This document shows positions 13,891 to 26,489 of a stretch of DNA of 51,500 nt, in pieces. This DNA is from Apostichopus japonicus. Lineage: Eukaryota; Echinodermata; Holothuroidea; Aspidochirotida; Stichopodidae. The translations under genes were made by a program, and so were the position numbers. Position 1 is the first letter of the stretch, and each line of letters begins with the position of its first letter. Below the pieces are notes generated by a model. The model was not told where the DNA came from and made no database searches. It was given only the letters and a program-made list of their open reading frames with translations. The stretch is from NCBI RefSeq assembly GCF_037975245.1, contig NC_092573.1, positions 20,231,765 through 20,283,264 on the forward strand, in the 5' to 3' direction.

Positions 13891-14944
13891 CAAATGCATC
13901 CGGCTAGACCCTATAAATGTTATCTCCAGAAAACTTTTGACAGTAACATTAACTGATTAAAGATATTTAAAGAGGAAATTGAAATAAAACACATAATCAA
14001 CATTTTACGACTATTACTTCACTTGACTAATCCAACTAATGGCTACCAGTTTTAAGACATTTTATTATCGGCCAGTATCGAAATATGAGTCGAATGTAAA
14101 TCAAAAAGCTTCTTTAATTTGATTTAATAGAGCCGTGAGTTTGGTTAATACCAGCATTGTACTTACCAAAATTAACATAACTCGAACCGTTACGTTGATC
14201 TACATTGTACCCAAAAATACACATTTTTCTTTCAAGATATATTCCTCACAAGAAATTTATGTTTGACCTTATAATTAGATCAAACCACAGTCTGCCTCAA
14301 CAAGATAATTTATGCATATAAAGACTGATATATATTGCATAAATTATGCATGTATCACAAGTACCAGTACCATTCGAGTTTGCCATGTGAAACTGTGTAA
14401 CAAGAAAAAAATCATAAAAAAATTCACAAACATTTGCAAATGTCTATAGACCCAGTCTTCTCTGCTATATATTCAAAACTTCTCTGTGGTTAAATTGACT
14501 TCAAAAAGCATCAGGTAGTTGTTCAAAATTCGAGAGTTATCAGAAGAAAAGAAGAAAAAAAAACACACCAAAAAACAAAATGAAATAAAAAAACGACTGG
14601 AGGGCAAAGCACAATATAAATATAGAATATGTTGTTTTGTAAAGCGCATATATTTTGCAGGCCTCAATGTCCAAGGAAACACAGTGTCTAATGTTACGCT
14701 TAAATGCAATGTGCGACCCTTACGGTCATGTTTCTCCTGAACCCCATTTGATCATACGCCTGGAAGTTGGGATTATCTTACAGTATAACCCTCTCTAGAG
14801 ATGGCGCTCTCTGGAGGAGAACTTGCCGTCTCTGCTGATAGCGGCGGGGCAAATTGATACTACTCACCTCCATTGAATGCTAGCTCTTTTTGGAAACTAA
14901 AATGATTACAGCTTTGCACATGCTAATGTCATTTTTATTCCTAA
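13891..14944. other. Non-coding DNA
   Basis: AT-rich sequence with an A-rich patch near 14545-14595. No gene or array seen. Confidence 0.4.
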
Positions 14945-15158
<214 letters not shown>

Positions 15159-16145
15159 AAAGAAGAATAAAAATGTAGCTTTTGAGTTTAGTAGTATGAA
15201 TATGAAAATGTCAAGTACATGCGCTAAAACCTATCGTTCAAACTTTAAAATGAGAAGCTCAGTTTTCTTCATAATAATAAAAGAAGAAGAAGGAATAGAA
15301 AGAAAACAGTAGCTTTTACTTGTTGCCGGGGAATTCTTTAATTAAATTAAATGGCCTAACTGGACTGGCCTCCTCTCGCGTAAAGACATATATCCTGAAG
15401 GTCGTCGTCGTTGAATTTCCTAATCGAATAAAGATATAAGATATATACACTTATTGGTTTACAAAAATTTTTCTTTTCCCTCAATTTATTTCAGTTTGCC
15501 AAACACATATTTGGTTAACTGTTACAATTCTGTTGTCGTTTTCATTATGATTTTATTGTGGGTTTTAAACATCGTTGTAACATATATACTGGCGCCGGTT
15601 ATAGTTTCTCACATCCCTGGGCGCACTTGTGTTAAGGATCTGAAATTACCTCTTGACCCCCTCAAGTGCACTGGATGAGGACCCACTAAAAAATCTTCGC
15701 CTCGTAACTGAATCAGTTTTAAAAATCTCATTCGGTTGGTTGTTTTTTTTTTTGGTCAAAATATATTTCTTACATAAGGGTATATCAGTATTTCAGGGTA
15801 TATAGATGATGGAAACGCAATATCCCAGGTGAATAAAGCTTGATAGAAAGAGAGAGCAGCTTAAAACAAAAGTGGAACCATTCGAAAGGAAAACTTATGC
15901 AATTCAGTGACCGTATTATGTGGCAAAATGGTGATTGATTTCACGTTTAAATCTTTAACTTTTGTATATCTTAATTAATGCCCTTTATATTTTCTCCCAT
16001 TGCGACAGTCAACAAGCTATTAGGCGCGATACAAATAGTGGGACATGAACAATTTTGTGTGAGTCGAGGGATGTTTCGAGATGTGGATACATTTAATACA
16101 GTTTTTGACAACAATGCAAGCAGAAAAACAACAAGACACGCACAA
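15159..16145. other. Non-coding DNA
   Basis: No convincing exon or array. The 74-codon frame at 15454-15678 is hydrophobic at its start but shows no family motif, and is treated as chance. Confidence 0.4.
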
Positions 16146-16402
16146 AAATGATAATAATAATAAATTTCATTTATACAGCGTTCCAAAGCGCTTAACAAAG
16201 TAGGAAGAGGACTAAGGAAACCAAGAATGAAAAAAAAAAAAAAACTAAGAATCAAACAGAAATGTTTTAAGTTGTCTCTTGAAAATACAAAGGGCCGGGA
16301 GGGAGAGTCACAAACGTGTATGGGAGTTCGTTAAAAGGAAGGCGCAGCGACAGAAAAGGCACTATCACCATAACGAGTGCGGGTACGTGGACCAGGAGTT
16401 AA
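16146..16402 (-). pseudogene. LINE (CR1/L2-like) ORF2 C-terminus and 3' tail, decayed
   Basis: Read from 16402 downward, the minus strand encodes PRTRTRYGDSAFSVAAP, the very typical motif near the end of ORF2 (reverse transcriptase protein) of CR1/L2/Rex1-type non-LTR retrotransposons. A frameshift follows; the expected NELP motif is in a second frame, and a FKRQLKTFLF-type ending is in a third, closed by a stop at 16245-16247. Downstream lies a 3' UTR with gttaagcgctttggaacgct, then tataaatgaaattt and an ATT/ATC trinucleotide tail at 16149-16165, the usual 3' end of such elements. Upstream similarity stops near 16402, so the copy is strongly 5'-truncated. At least two frameshifts make it non-functional. 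Confidence 0.85.
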
Positions 16403-19400
16403 TTGCAAATGCGCATGAAAAACTAACGAAACACACACACGCAAACACACGCAAAAGTAAAGATAGTTGCATTATAGTTCATTTCGCCAACCGGATTAAA
16501 GTATTTGTTTAAATTTAATGTCATTTTGACGGTTACACATTGCTTGTCAGCCTATACATGCTAACATCTTGGATCAACAAATGGAGATAATGACCAAGAT
16601 TTTTTTTACAAAAGTTATTGAGTTGTCCCAGATGAATAAAGAAAGAAAAAAAATTCGACAAGTCATAACTTTTCTGAGAATTACGAATGCAAAACTAATA
16701 CTGCATTTCTGTCATTTGTCAACAAAAATTACACATTATTTGTTTTGGTAATTTTTAAGTATGAAAAAGTGGTTTTATTTTTGTTGTTTTGCTTTCTACC
16801 ACGAAAATATTTTTGAAGTAACATGAAAGATATCCAACTTTTTTTTTTTCAAGTTTACTTTAGATCTCATAAGCAATACAGAAAACCTCCATATCAATCT
16901 TGGAATAGGAAAACAAATTCCGACGATCTTTGCTCTTTGATCTTTGTATTCGCTTTGGGTTTTAATGAGTTAACTTAAAACAGAAAAAAAATAAAAGAAA
17001 GAATGCCAAATTCTTTCCAAATTGACGAGAATAAGTTCTATCATGTCAATACCCTAAATATATCGCTCGTGATCAAATTCAATCTTCTCCCTTTTCGACC
17101 TTGAGGTTTTAGACTAGTCTGTTCAATCAATCACTGATAAAATTAAGTTATCTCTGGATATTGTCTTAACTAATTGGGCAAATTATATTTTGCTTCGATG
17201 TGAACGTTATAGTTTTAATATGGTGTAAGATATATATTATTTTTTTTCTTAAATATACTTATAAACTGACTTTGTTTTGCTTGTTGAAATAACAAAAAAA
17301 AAAAGCTATGGATTATCTAATGACCTTATACGCCTGGAGGAGAAAAATATCACTAATAAAAAAATAAACAGGAAAGTTTATACACCGGAACCATTTTCCC
17401 CTTTAAAGCGACTGCATGCTTAAGCCTAACTAACAATTCCTTTCTATGAAAACGAAGTTGAGCTCGGAAAATAGATTACTATACGATTTGATGCATTAAT
17501 GTTATAAAAACTACAGTGCTTAACATTTCGAGATTATCGGTTCTGTTTTTTTCTTCAGTTAATACTATCAACATTTCACGTATAGGTATACAACACGTTC
17601 TTCCAATTTTAGTTAGGCCTATAGCCTTTTTTTACCCTACAGTAAGAACTGCAAGTCCTATTTCGTTACATTACAGTCTATATGTGTAGTTTCATTAAAG
17701 TAACCTTGTTGTTTTTTGTTTAGTGTCTTCGTTGGAAATGTGTTTTTCCCCCTATCTTCTGATGGAGATTGGTATCGCATTATATCATTTTAGCAAGGAA
17801 ACGCAACCATCTACTTTAAGCTCGTTTTATAAGTAATTGTATTCACTATAGAGTCGATATGTTTACTTTATTTATCAAAAGGTCACGTTACTGCGTCACA
17901 CTGAGACATCATTACGTCATATATACCGCCTGCAGGGTAGATCTATGTTTTCAAAGGACGTATCTTATTTATTCATTTTAAAAATAAGACATTCCTGGAA
18001 TTTACGTGTACATAAACCGGAAATTTGTGAAATTGATCTTCCGTATAATGAAGCTTTGAAATCTTACAAACTATAAGAAGGATTAACGTTAATAATTCTG
18101 CGACAAAAACAATATCTGTGTAGTCTATTAACTTGACTACAGGTTCCCCGACACTTGGGAGTGGTGGGGGAGGGGAGGGGGTAGGGCACGATGGCGCATT
18201 AATTTTTGGAGCGGGCGTTGACGCGGCACTGTACGCTACTGAGCATTGACCTACACACTGGACCGCCCAAAGGCTATAGTCGAATGTTCATGTTTATAGT
18301 ACCGGATGCCGTCCACTGGAATGCTCAAAATGATTCATTAAAATGGTTGCAAAAACACAAAAGAAAACACGGAATTCGGTTTCTGTTCATCACTCTCCGC
18401 CCCCATGGGTATAGCAAACATTCGATTATCGTTAAATATTATGTATAGAAAGAAATGCAGTGTTGATTTCATGTAACTCTACAATTCTCCATGCATCATT
18501 GGTACCAGACAACAAAAGGTTAAACAAAGGATAAGTCAATGATATACAAACTATATGCAACGGATATGCGAACTAATATGTTCTATTTAAACAAAAGAAC
18601 TTGCTCCCCTCCCTCTCCCCCGCCCCCAGAAAACACTAAGCAAACAATATAACCTTAAGCCCAAGGAACTTTGCATTATTGTGTTTCATTTCTTTTTCTT
18701 CGACCTTTCAGCATATTTAAACTTCACTCGGTCGACGGCCTCTCTAATGACAGCCGTTCTGTAGAAATATGAACCCTCAAGACAATTAATTGATGAGTAC
18801 AGGTCACTTAATAGCTAACAGTCAATTGACCGTGACCTATTCGATAAAGTTTGATCGACGTAAAGGTTCTCGCACAAGGGACCGAGATTTTAACATTCAA
18901 GAGACAGCTACATTATTTATGTTTTTCTTGGTTTTTGATCAACAGGCCCGTTTTCCTTTATAAGAGGTTCATCTTTCCTGTCAAATCTTGTCGGGAATCA
19001 GAAATAAATACATATATAAGATAAACTTACAAAGAGGCACCGATAATGGAAAGAGAGAGAGGTGGAGAGGTGGAGAGAGAGAAGAGAAAAGGTTTTATTT
19101 TATTTATTTTTTTATAGAGAATGCTTTACGTAGGAGGAGAACAATATTATATTTTCAATACGGCTAAAACTATAAATCAGTATATGCATTTTCCCCTTAC
19201 AACCGAAATAGTTACACCCTACTAGAAAAATGAAATGATCGGGTATAAAACTAGAATGCAAAAATGCACTGTGGTTTCTATGATGTGACATGAGCAGTTT
19301 TCTTCATGGATCTGACGTAATGTATAGTGAGGCTGTGCAACATACTTGATTCAGTGAAAAGCAGTGTGATGTGACAAACAATAAACTCACAATGACACAG

Positions 19401-19479
19401 ACTGTCTTAAAAATGACCAATGACCTCATCAACAGGCTTCTTGTACTAAATGTGATAGATACATCAACATACTAAATAT
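16403..19479. other. About 3 kb of non-coding DNA
   Basis: Ordinary AT-rich sequence. It holds G-rich (18155-18185) and C-rich (18601-18630) patches with G-quadruplex potential, a GA-rich patch at 19050-19090, and a weak aggtcac/gtgacct dyad near 18803-18838. Words resembling CRE half-sites (tgcgtcac, tacgtcat) occur at 17893-17920. No exon or RNA gene recognised. Confidence 0.4.
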
Positions 19480-19980
19480 GACATCTCTCCTTGTTCACGG
19501 GAAAAAAACACGCGTTTAAATCGCCGTTTTCGGTCTGTAATTGCGACGTAAATTCCGAGTTCCAGCCTGTTTCCGTTACGTTTCCACTCCTGAAACTAGT
19601 GATTAAGGTAAGCTTACGACCCAACTTAAACGCGTGAGTTTTCCGCGTTCGCGATGACTTATTTACCGAGTACGCGGTGACCGTAAACGCCAAGTGTCAT
19701 CCAAATACGGTGAAGCTCACTTAATCGTGCGGTTTCAGGGAAGGGTAATCTTTACGTTTCCGGTCACAATTACAACAGATTCGCTACCTTAAACATGACC
19801 GTTAATCTGGAGTTTACGTTTGAATCCAGCAGTAAACTTCTCGCATTGATCATCGTAAACGCCATGATTACACCAATATATACGGAGAAACGTGGTCATC
19901 GTAAACACATTACTTACGACCAATACAGGGGCTGGGCGTATTCGCCACGTTTAGGGAGTCTTAATCGGGTTGATTAGGCT
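19480..19980. repeat. CGTAA/ACGTTTAC-rich repeat, copy 1
   Basis: About 500 bp dense in cgtaaacgc, acgtttac and cttacg words and much richer in CpG than its flanks. It shares longer phrases with the array at 33.94-34.79 kb, for example cgtaaattccga (here near 19549, there near 34049) and cgtaaacgccatgattac-like text. Tandem structure is less regular here. The open frames at 19472-19693 and 19795-19977 are by-products. Confidence 0.65.
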
Positions 19981-22129
19981 GAGAAATACCGGACCACCTC
20001 TATCAAATATTACATTTGATTTAAAGAAAATTAAAAATAATAAATATAAAATCACACTCGTTTGATTTTCCACTTTTTTATTTATATATTTGCACCTCAT
20101 GTCGCATCGTAAACGTTTATTTGTTATTTTTACACTTATACAAAAATTATGTAAATGAACGAAATACCACTTCTAATGTGTAAATACATCTAAATGCAAC
20201 TCAATATTGCTTTACATCATAGTGTTGAATATTCAGCTTTTTGAATACAAAGTTTAAACCTCGAGAAGCCATTTTCCTTTTCAAATTTCAAAACATGCAT
20301 TATTGTCCGGAGAATGTTTTTTGATGCCCAAATATTACTCTACTTACATTGTGGCAATTATATACACATGCAACGATTTTAATGCCAGGTGAAAGAAGGA
20401 AAAAAAAACAAGTAAATATGGAATGTTTCTATTTTTAGTTACTAGTTTGCAAATCAAAACCTCTGAAAACCAGCTACCCACTTGAAGTAACTTAACATAT
20501 CAGCAGTTAAATTGAACCAAACAAATTTATGTTTAAAATTCGGTGTGTTTATCCTCAGATGATATAAACGCCTAGGCACTTCTTCCATGATGGTTATCGG
20601 CACCTCGAACCCCCCCCCCTCCACCCAGGCCCGGAAACGGTACCAGCCTCTTTTATGTGGAACGAACTTGACACAGAACACCACTTCCTGCCTCATTTCG
20701 TAGCACGCTTAACATTTTGTTGCTGCTTTAAATTTTATTGTAATTAACATATATTTTGATATAAAATGCAATGATAGCCCAAACAAGATCTCTAATTTTT
20801 TTACCCTGAAAGTCTGGAATTAGCCATACATGAATAATGAAAGACAAACGTACAAGTACAACAACATTTCGATGACAAGTTATTAGGCCTATGCTCTATA
20901 GCTATGTCTTATTTTAAAATATGATTTACTAAATGATTCATTAACAATTAATAGAATCATGCTTTTTTCTTGGCTTTTGTTTCCTGAAAATATTTTAAGG
21001 ATAACTTAATCCTTAACATTTAATCCCTTGATGGAATATATTAGCTGTGAAGGGAAATTTAAAAAAGAGGCTTCCATTAAAGCAAAAGACTAACAAGAAA
21101 ATAATAATTAATCTGACATCTATTATTATGGGCATATTCTTTCTTCCTTGTTGCATTTATCTCAGGTAGGATTTCTTTTTAAAGGTATCATGTAATTACA
21201 CCAAATGTTAAATTAGAGAAAACTCTTCTTTATTATACAAAATCGTCAACTGCAACTTGTTTGTATCCGAAACAACGGCGTTTGCTGTTTGTTCCTGGTG
21301 CCTCATTAATAAACAAATGCTCAGGACAGGATTATCCACGTGCAACAGGGGCACGAGTTTAAACGTTGGGTAAAAAATTCAAAGAAATATTGTTATAACG
21401 TTACATTATTCTACGTTGTATATGGTACAAAAAGTTCAAAGAAGTCAAACGAAATGGTCCTCGATATGCAGTCTTTACGCTGTTGATCAATGACTGTTTT
21501 TATGTGATGTTTTAATGTACGTATCATAACCACCGTGGGCAAATAGATGTCTTTTGTGAGCTATACATCCGGCGTTATCCGGTACCAATGTATCTCTATG
21601 GAAGCTCCAATAAACTGTTTGCCACGGGCCTCTCACAAGCTTAATCCGGCACATCAAACAATGACCATTTTCACCATTTGGAGGGGGGTCATACCTTCAT
21701 TGTTATTGTTCGGCCTAATTAACAGCCCAAGTTGGGGCGTCAGTCGGTACGCATTTTAAAGATACGTCTTCTTTCCTAACGGTGGGTATCCTTTTTTCTG
21801 GACTTTTCGCTAAGGAGAACGTCCTTATAGAATGAGTCCAGCCTCATTTTGTTCAGTCTTTCCGACTCCCAAGTGAACTCCTACACTACGGTACCCTAGC
21901 TCGTTCGCTCTCCATGTCAGATTCCTCGGATGACATATACTCAGTTGACATCACTGTACAGTCAGTGTTTTCTCTCCTCTGACCAGTCTATGTTCTTCAT
22001 TGCGATCAATCTACACTGAAGTTTCTGTAAACAAAGATACAAGAATAAGTATGAATTAGACATATATAAAGACCAGTTGGCATATAGTTTACTTTTGTCG
22101 AAAAATATACTAGCTCCAACTGTCAATAT
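19981..22129. other. Non-coding DNA, one weak candidate frame
   Basis: Mostly unremarkable. The minus-strand frame 20454-20696 (80 codons) looks slightly protein-like in its first half, but it crosses a nine-base poly-G run and matches no family I know. I do not call it a gene. Confidence 0.35.
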
Positions 22130-22446
22130 CTCCAGCCCCCCCCCCCAGTGAAAATGTGGAGGCGCGGAAGTATCATTCCGCCCCCCCCCCCCCGCTTCGC
22201 AAGTCAGAAAAACCCCTTTTTCATTTCCAAATGAGAAAAAAAATCTCATTTGGAGCACCAAATTGCATCTAAGGCCAGGTGAAAATACAAAATTAAGTTT
22301 ACAAAATGGGGTGGGTGTTGAAGTGTGTCTTATTGCACCAAATTGCATCTGAGGCCACCTGGAAATGCAAAACTCCCCTTAGACCCCTCCCCGGGCCGGC
22401 CATCAGTCTTCAACCGCCTACTCAAATGTACCTTCCTACGCCACTG
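22130..22446 (-). mobile_element. Partial hAT-like element, one end present
   Basis: The right edge, cctacgccactg at 22435-22446, is the reverse complement of the cagtggcgtagg-type end used by the elements at 24.6-26.5 kb. Inward on the minus strand it carries gaggggtctaaggggagt, shared with the 24.58-kb element, and two copies of gcaccaaattgcatct (22255 and 22337). It also contains two long poly-C runs (22136-22146, 22181-22193) and a perfect 10-bp hairpin, ccaaatgaga/tctcatttgg, at 22227-22253. The opposite end was not found, so the copy is truncated or its limit is unclear. Confidence 0.5.
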
Positions 22447-24577
22447 TATGTTTCAACGGTTTACAAAGCAGATTTGTTTATGGGTTGGGGGAGGTAGGGG
22501 GTACGTGGTCGGGTGACGTTCACCATCACAAGGTTAGAACGTGAATGTATCAATAACAGTATACCCTGGCAAATTGTGCATGAAACATTTTACAGATATC
22601 TAAAAGGAGATTATTATATTATTTCTCTCACTGTCATATTTTAACTCTTTTAATTTATCGTTTTTAAAGGAGCGAATGGCTGTACAGGTCTAGGGTTTAT
22701 ATAATGGTGACTTTTAGTGATTGAAAAATTACATTAATAAGTCTTGGCCAAGTGTTACGTACCGAACAATCCAGTAGCTCAGAGAACTTTGTTTTCGTTT
22801 GTTTTTTTCGAAAGAAGTTGTTCCTTCTCAGCCAGTAGTGCTCGGAGTGCCTTTAATTCTTCCTTCAAATGTTTGCATCGAGCTTTCTGTCACAACATGT
22901 GCATACTGCCGCGGTAGTTCCAACTGTCGCTGCTTTTAAATGTTTTTTTCTTTTTCCAATACACGTATGACATTTTCCTGCGGAACATCATTAAAAACCA
23001 GCGACGGATCGAATTGAAAGTGTACTTTTATAAACTGGCAACCTTGCTTCCACGGAGCTTTCTGTTACTTCTGCAATAAACCACGGAAGCCGGAATCGTC
23101 CATTTTGAATGCTCTTTGCAATGTAGAACTCGATTGAGAATCAAGTGCGGTGTGAATCAAACCAACGTGTTGCTACTTGTGATACCGCCTTTTACTGATT
23201 TCAAATTGCCCGCTTTCTAGTAAGCCCATGCTGTGACTTAATTCACTATACTGAATACGTTATTGTTACTAACCAACTGGAGTAGCCAACCAGTGAACTG
23301 CAAAGTGACAGACAGTAAACTTTATCATTGTGAAGTGACCGGAAATTTCACTTCCTTATCTGGAAATGGTATTTATAGTAAGTGAGCAGTATACTTTTCT
23401 GTTTCGTACATATATTGCGGTGGGTATTTGTGCGTTTCATCGCTTTACGTGCATGATATAGGCCTTGAATATACTTCTTCGAATATCACTTGACGGAATA
23501 TTGAGAGAAATCGGCAGAGCAAAAAACGGATTGTTGAAATCTATCTCGACTAATCTATGAAAAAGAATATGGACAATGGGAATCGTAAGAGGAGCATTTA
23601 AAACGGGTGAGGGGAAGAGGAGGGGCAGGGGCAGGGGGGCATGTGGTAGGAGGTTGGAAAAAGTTTCGCACAAAATTTAAGCAAAAATTACTTAAATCTC
23701 AAATATGGATTTGCGCCGCTATGACCGACAAAGTTTAGCCGAGGTTTTTGAAGCCTGACACTGAGTACCGATTGTTCGATATCCCAGTTCCGAGGCTTGT
23801 GCCCCAACCCCCCACCAACCCACCCACCCTGTCCCCGTCTTTAAATAAATGCCCTAAATAGCTATTCTGGACCCGACCATTTCTAAAGCCGCAAAAACGG
23901 CATCACCAAAGAACCGGCTAATTATATTTTAATTTCTATCTCAGGACTAAACTCGGAGGGGGTACATATAGTTGGATAGAAGGAGACATCCACAAATATC
24001 CAAAATATGACTCATTTGTAATATTAGATGAATTCTACGACCATTCTGGATCAGTTTAGGGGAAAATGTTGTATCCATGAGATGTCAATGTGTTTCCTCG
24101 ATCACCTAACTTTCCAATTAAAATTAACGGATTACATTCTATAACAAAGGCATATGCAATTAAACAGGTTCATAATAAAATTAAGAACGATTCTTTGCAT
24201 TAACAGTTAAGTTTACCACATATTGGGGAACCTGACGAGGGGGGGGGGGGGGGGTGAGTGGGTGGGGTGCACCACATGGTTGCATTGGGTCCCCAATATA
24301 GCGTTAAAGGAGGTCTAACTAAAGTACCCTAATTATTGTAAATGCTCATTTAAACGTCGCGGGTTCTCGGAAGCTAACTTGGCGAAAACAGCAAAGGGAA
24401 AACTCGATTGGATTTCAAGTGACAAAAATTGTGCGATGCTATGTCCTCAGTGTCAGTGTGAATCCTCCAAGCCATAGTTTTTTTTTTTTTTTGTCTTGTC
24501 TTCGAAAAGTCTTCATCGCAAAGCGATTCTTTTCACATATCAGTTCATGGAAACTGCAATTATTATATTATCATTAT
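22447..24577. other. Non-coding DNA with a 16-base poly-G
   Basis: Contains a G-run of 16 at 24239-24254, G-rich patches at 22480-22515 and 23605-23640, and a C-rich patch near 23800-23830. On the minus strand 22828-23103 a 92-codon frame with only two internal stops looks faintly protein-like, but this is within chance. No gene called. Confidence 0.4.
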
Positions 24578-25639
24578 CAGTGGCGGATCCAGGATTTCGC
24601 CGAAGGGGGGGGCCCAGATGGGAAATGCCTAATCGTCGTCCTGGGGGAGGGGTCTAAGGGGAGTGGGTGCCCCCCTCCCCTTTGGGAAAATTTCACAAAA
24701 TATGGAGGTCCTCGGTGCAATCTGGTGCTACTTTTCGTGAAAGTTTGGAGTAAAATTTATTTCCAATAAATCATGTATTCATGGTTTGCCGGGCATATAT
24801 TAATTTGGCAATTTCGAGCAATGAGCTGGGATTTACGTCTTTGGGGAGTAGGTGGTGATGCAAATTACTTTTTACCAGGCTACTCCAGGCCATTTCATCT
24901 TGGATGCCCCCTTCCAGATGGAGACTATTGATGCAGTCAGAGTGCCCCTCTCACCTTCACTTTATCAGAATGATGGTGTACTCTTTTTGCAAATTTATTT
25001 TACAAAAAAGTTCACGCACAGTGGCGTAGCTAGGATTTTTTGAGTGGAGGGGGGGCCATGGGGGGCTGTTCTTTCTTGTGGGGGGGGGGGGCGGAGTTTA
25101 CTATCTAAGCGGAGCGCCACCTTGGTTGGCGCGGAGCGTATACAGAGAAAATTTGAGATTTCAGCACCCCCCAGATCGCAGGAGATGGCACCTGTGAGGC
25201 AAAATAGCAACCAAAAAGATGTGCAACTTTGGTGACAGAAATGCAAAAAAAGTTTTTTCTCTTTCATGCTGACTGGCCTTGCCAACTCAGCCAGACTTTT
25301 AACTTGAGGGAAGGTGGCATCATTTGTCGTTTCAAGCTGTCAAGGCCTTTCTCCCAACTCAAACCCCTGTGGGCTACCGGTAGATTTGCAGGATATGCCC
25401 ACATGTGGACTTAAATAGCATTAGAGGAAGGGGGTGGAAGACTAACACGCATCGATGTTTCGGTAATGGTCCACATTGATGGCTCGGTGCTTATTAGGCC
25501 ATTTATTGGGTTTCTTGAGGCAGCTGTCATCAGAATCTGGCTTTTTGTGCCAATCGATGACCGATAACATGTATTGGTATGTAAATTTCTTCTTCATATA
25601 TCTAGCAACACTCTAAAAACAAATGAGTGGATTTCATTC

Positions 25640-25815
25640 CATTGGAGTGATCACTCGGCGCACTTCAAATTAAGAGTAAAATTTAACTCTATTGGAGTTA
25701 ACCCTCACTCCTAATATGAGTGAATATAACTCTATTAGGAGTTAAGATTTACTCAAATGGAGTGGAAATTCACTCTTATACCGGAATGTGCTCAGTGATC
25801 ACTCCCATGGAGTGA
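25640..25815. repeat. Array of short GGAGT/ACTCC dyads
   Basis: At least five small inverted repeats follow one another: taactc/gagtta at 25684-25700, tcactc/gagtga at 25705-25723, taactc/gagtta at 25727-25744, and cactcc/ggagtg at 25800-25814, with loops of 3-7 bases. The block is bounded by the palindrome agtgatcact on both sides (25646-25655 and 25794-25803). The motif is conserved in both orientations while spacers vary. Function unknown. Confidence 0.7.
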
Positions 25816-25862
25816 AATTCACCTATGTTTTTATCAGTACAGTACAGTGCATATCACCATAG

Positions 25863-25894
25863 ACGTACGTACGTACGTACGTACTACGTACGTT
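25863..25894. repeat. (ACGT)n microsatellite
   Basis: Self-complementary acgt tetranucleotides, about seven copies with one slip. Rare repeat type because it is CpG-dense. Confidence 0.9.
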
Positions 25895-26489
25895 CGTATA
25901 TCAGACGCACTCGATACCCACGATACGATACGGTCCTGGAGAAACTATTTCCACTCATCATTTTTTAAGGCGATACAGTAGTGAGTATTGAACAGGCACA
26001 GCCGCATGTTTGCAGGAAATTCAGAATTCCCAATATTTTATATCTCTACCAGTAGTGAAAATCATGTTTCGACAGTTTCGTGGACATAAAAAGTTGTTTT
26101 GTGGAATATTCAATGACATATCAGGGGCGGATTCAGGATTTGTGACAGGGGGGGGGTCTGACTGGTCCAGCCGCGCCTGAACGTAAGAATATCTAAGCGG
26201 AGCGCCATCATTGGTTGGCGCGGAGCGTACAAGAAAATTTTTGGCTTTACAAACCCCCCAGATGGCCGGAAACGGCACTTCCCGAGTATTCTAAGCAGCA
26301 TGTACCTAGCCTGAAAATATGGATCTCATGTCTGCAATTTCAGGCCCCCCGTAGCTACGCCACTGATCACGCATGGGGCACTTTCCCTCGAGCGCGGTAA
26401 AAAAAAAAAAAAAAAAAAAAAAATCAGGATTTTCAAAAAGGGGGGGCCCGGGCCCCCGGGCCCCCCCTGGATCCGCCCCTGATTATGTT

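Larger units (their letters stand above)
25019..26365. mobile_element. Inner hAT-like element with 8-bp TSD
   Basis: The left end cagtggcgtagcta (25019-25032) is matched perfectly by the reverse complement of the right end. The flanking 8-mers ttcacgca (25011-25018) and atcacgca (26366-26373) agree at 7 of 8 positions, supporting insertion here. Inside are two copies of a gcggagcgcca...ggttggcgcggagcg dyad (about 25110-25140 and 26197-26228), a second element start (caggggcggattcagg at 26122), the dyad array at 25.64-25.82 kb and the ACGT microsatellite. The composite content suggests it grew by capturing or nesting other copies. No transposase is encoded. Confidence 0.7.
24578..26481. mobile_element. 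Outer hAT-like element, interrupted
   Basis: The left end is cagtggcggatccagg at 24578-24593. The reverse complement of the right end (finishing at 26481) is caggggcggatccagg, a 15 of 16 match. A second element is inserted at 25019-26365, so the original outer element was only about 550 bp. The flanks share attat on each side but not a full 8-mer, so the target duplication is weak. Near the right end there is an A-run of about 23 bases at 26400 and a palindromic run of G and C at about 26441-26466. Non-coding. Confidence 0.6.

Noticed and set aside
20454-20696. 80-codon minus frame that looks somewhat protein-like (VKFVPHKRGWYRF)
   Set aside because: It crosses a nine-base G run that is likely to vary in length, has no splice context and matches no family that I can name.
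22828-23103. Minus-strand frame opening MDDSGFRG with a good start context, with two internal stops
   Set aside because: Two stops in 92 codons is near chance; a nearby coiled-coil-like run (KHLKEELKALRALLAEK) is in a different frame. Not enough to call a pseudogene.
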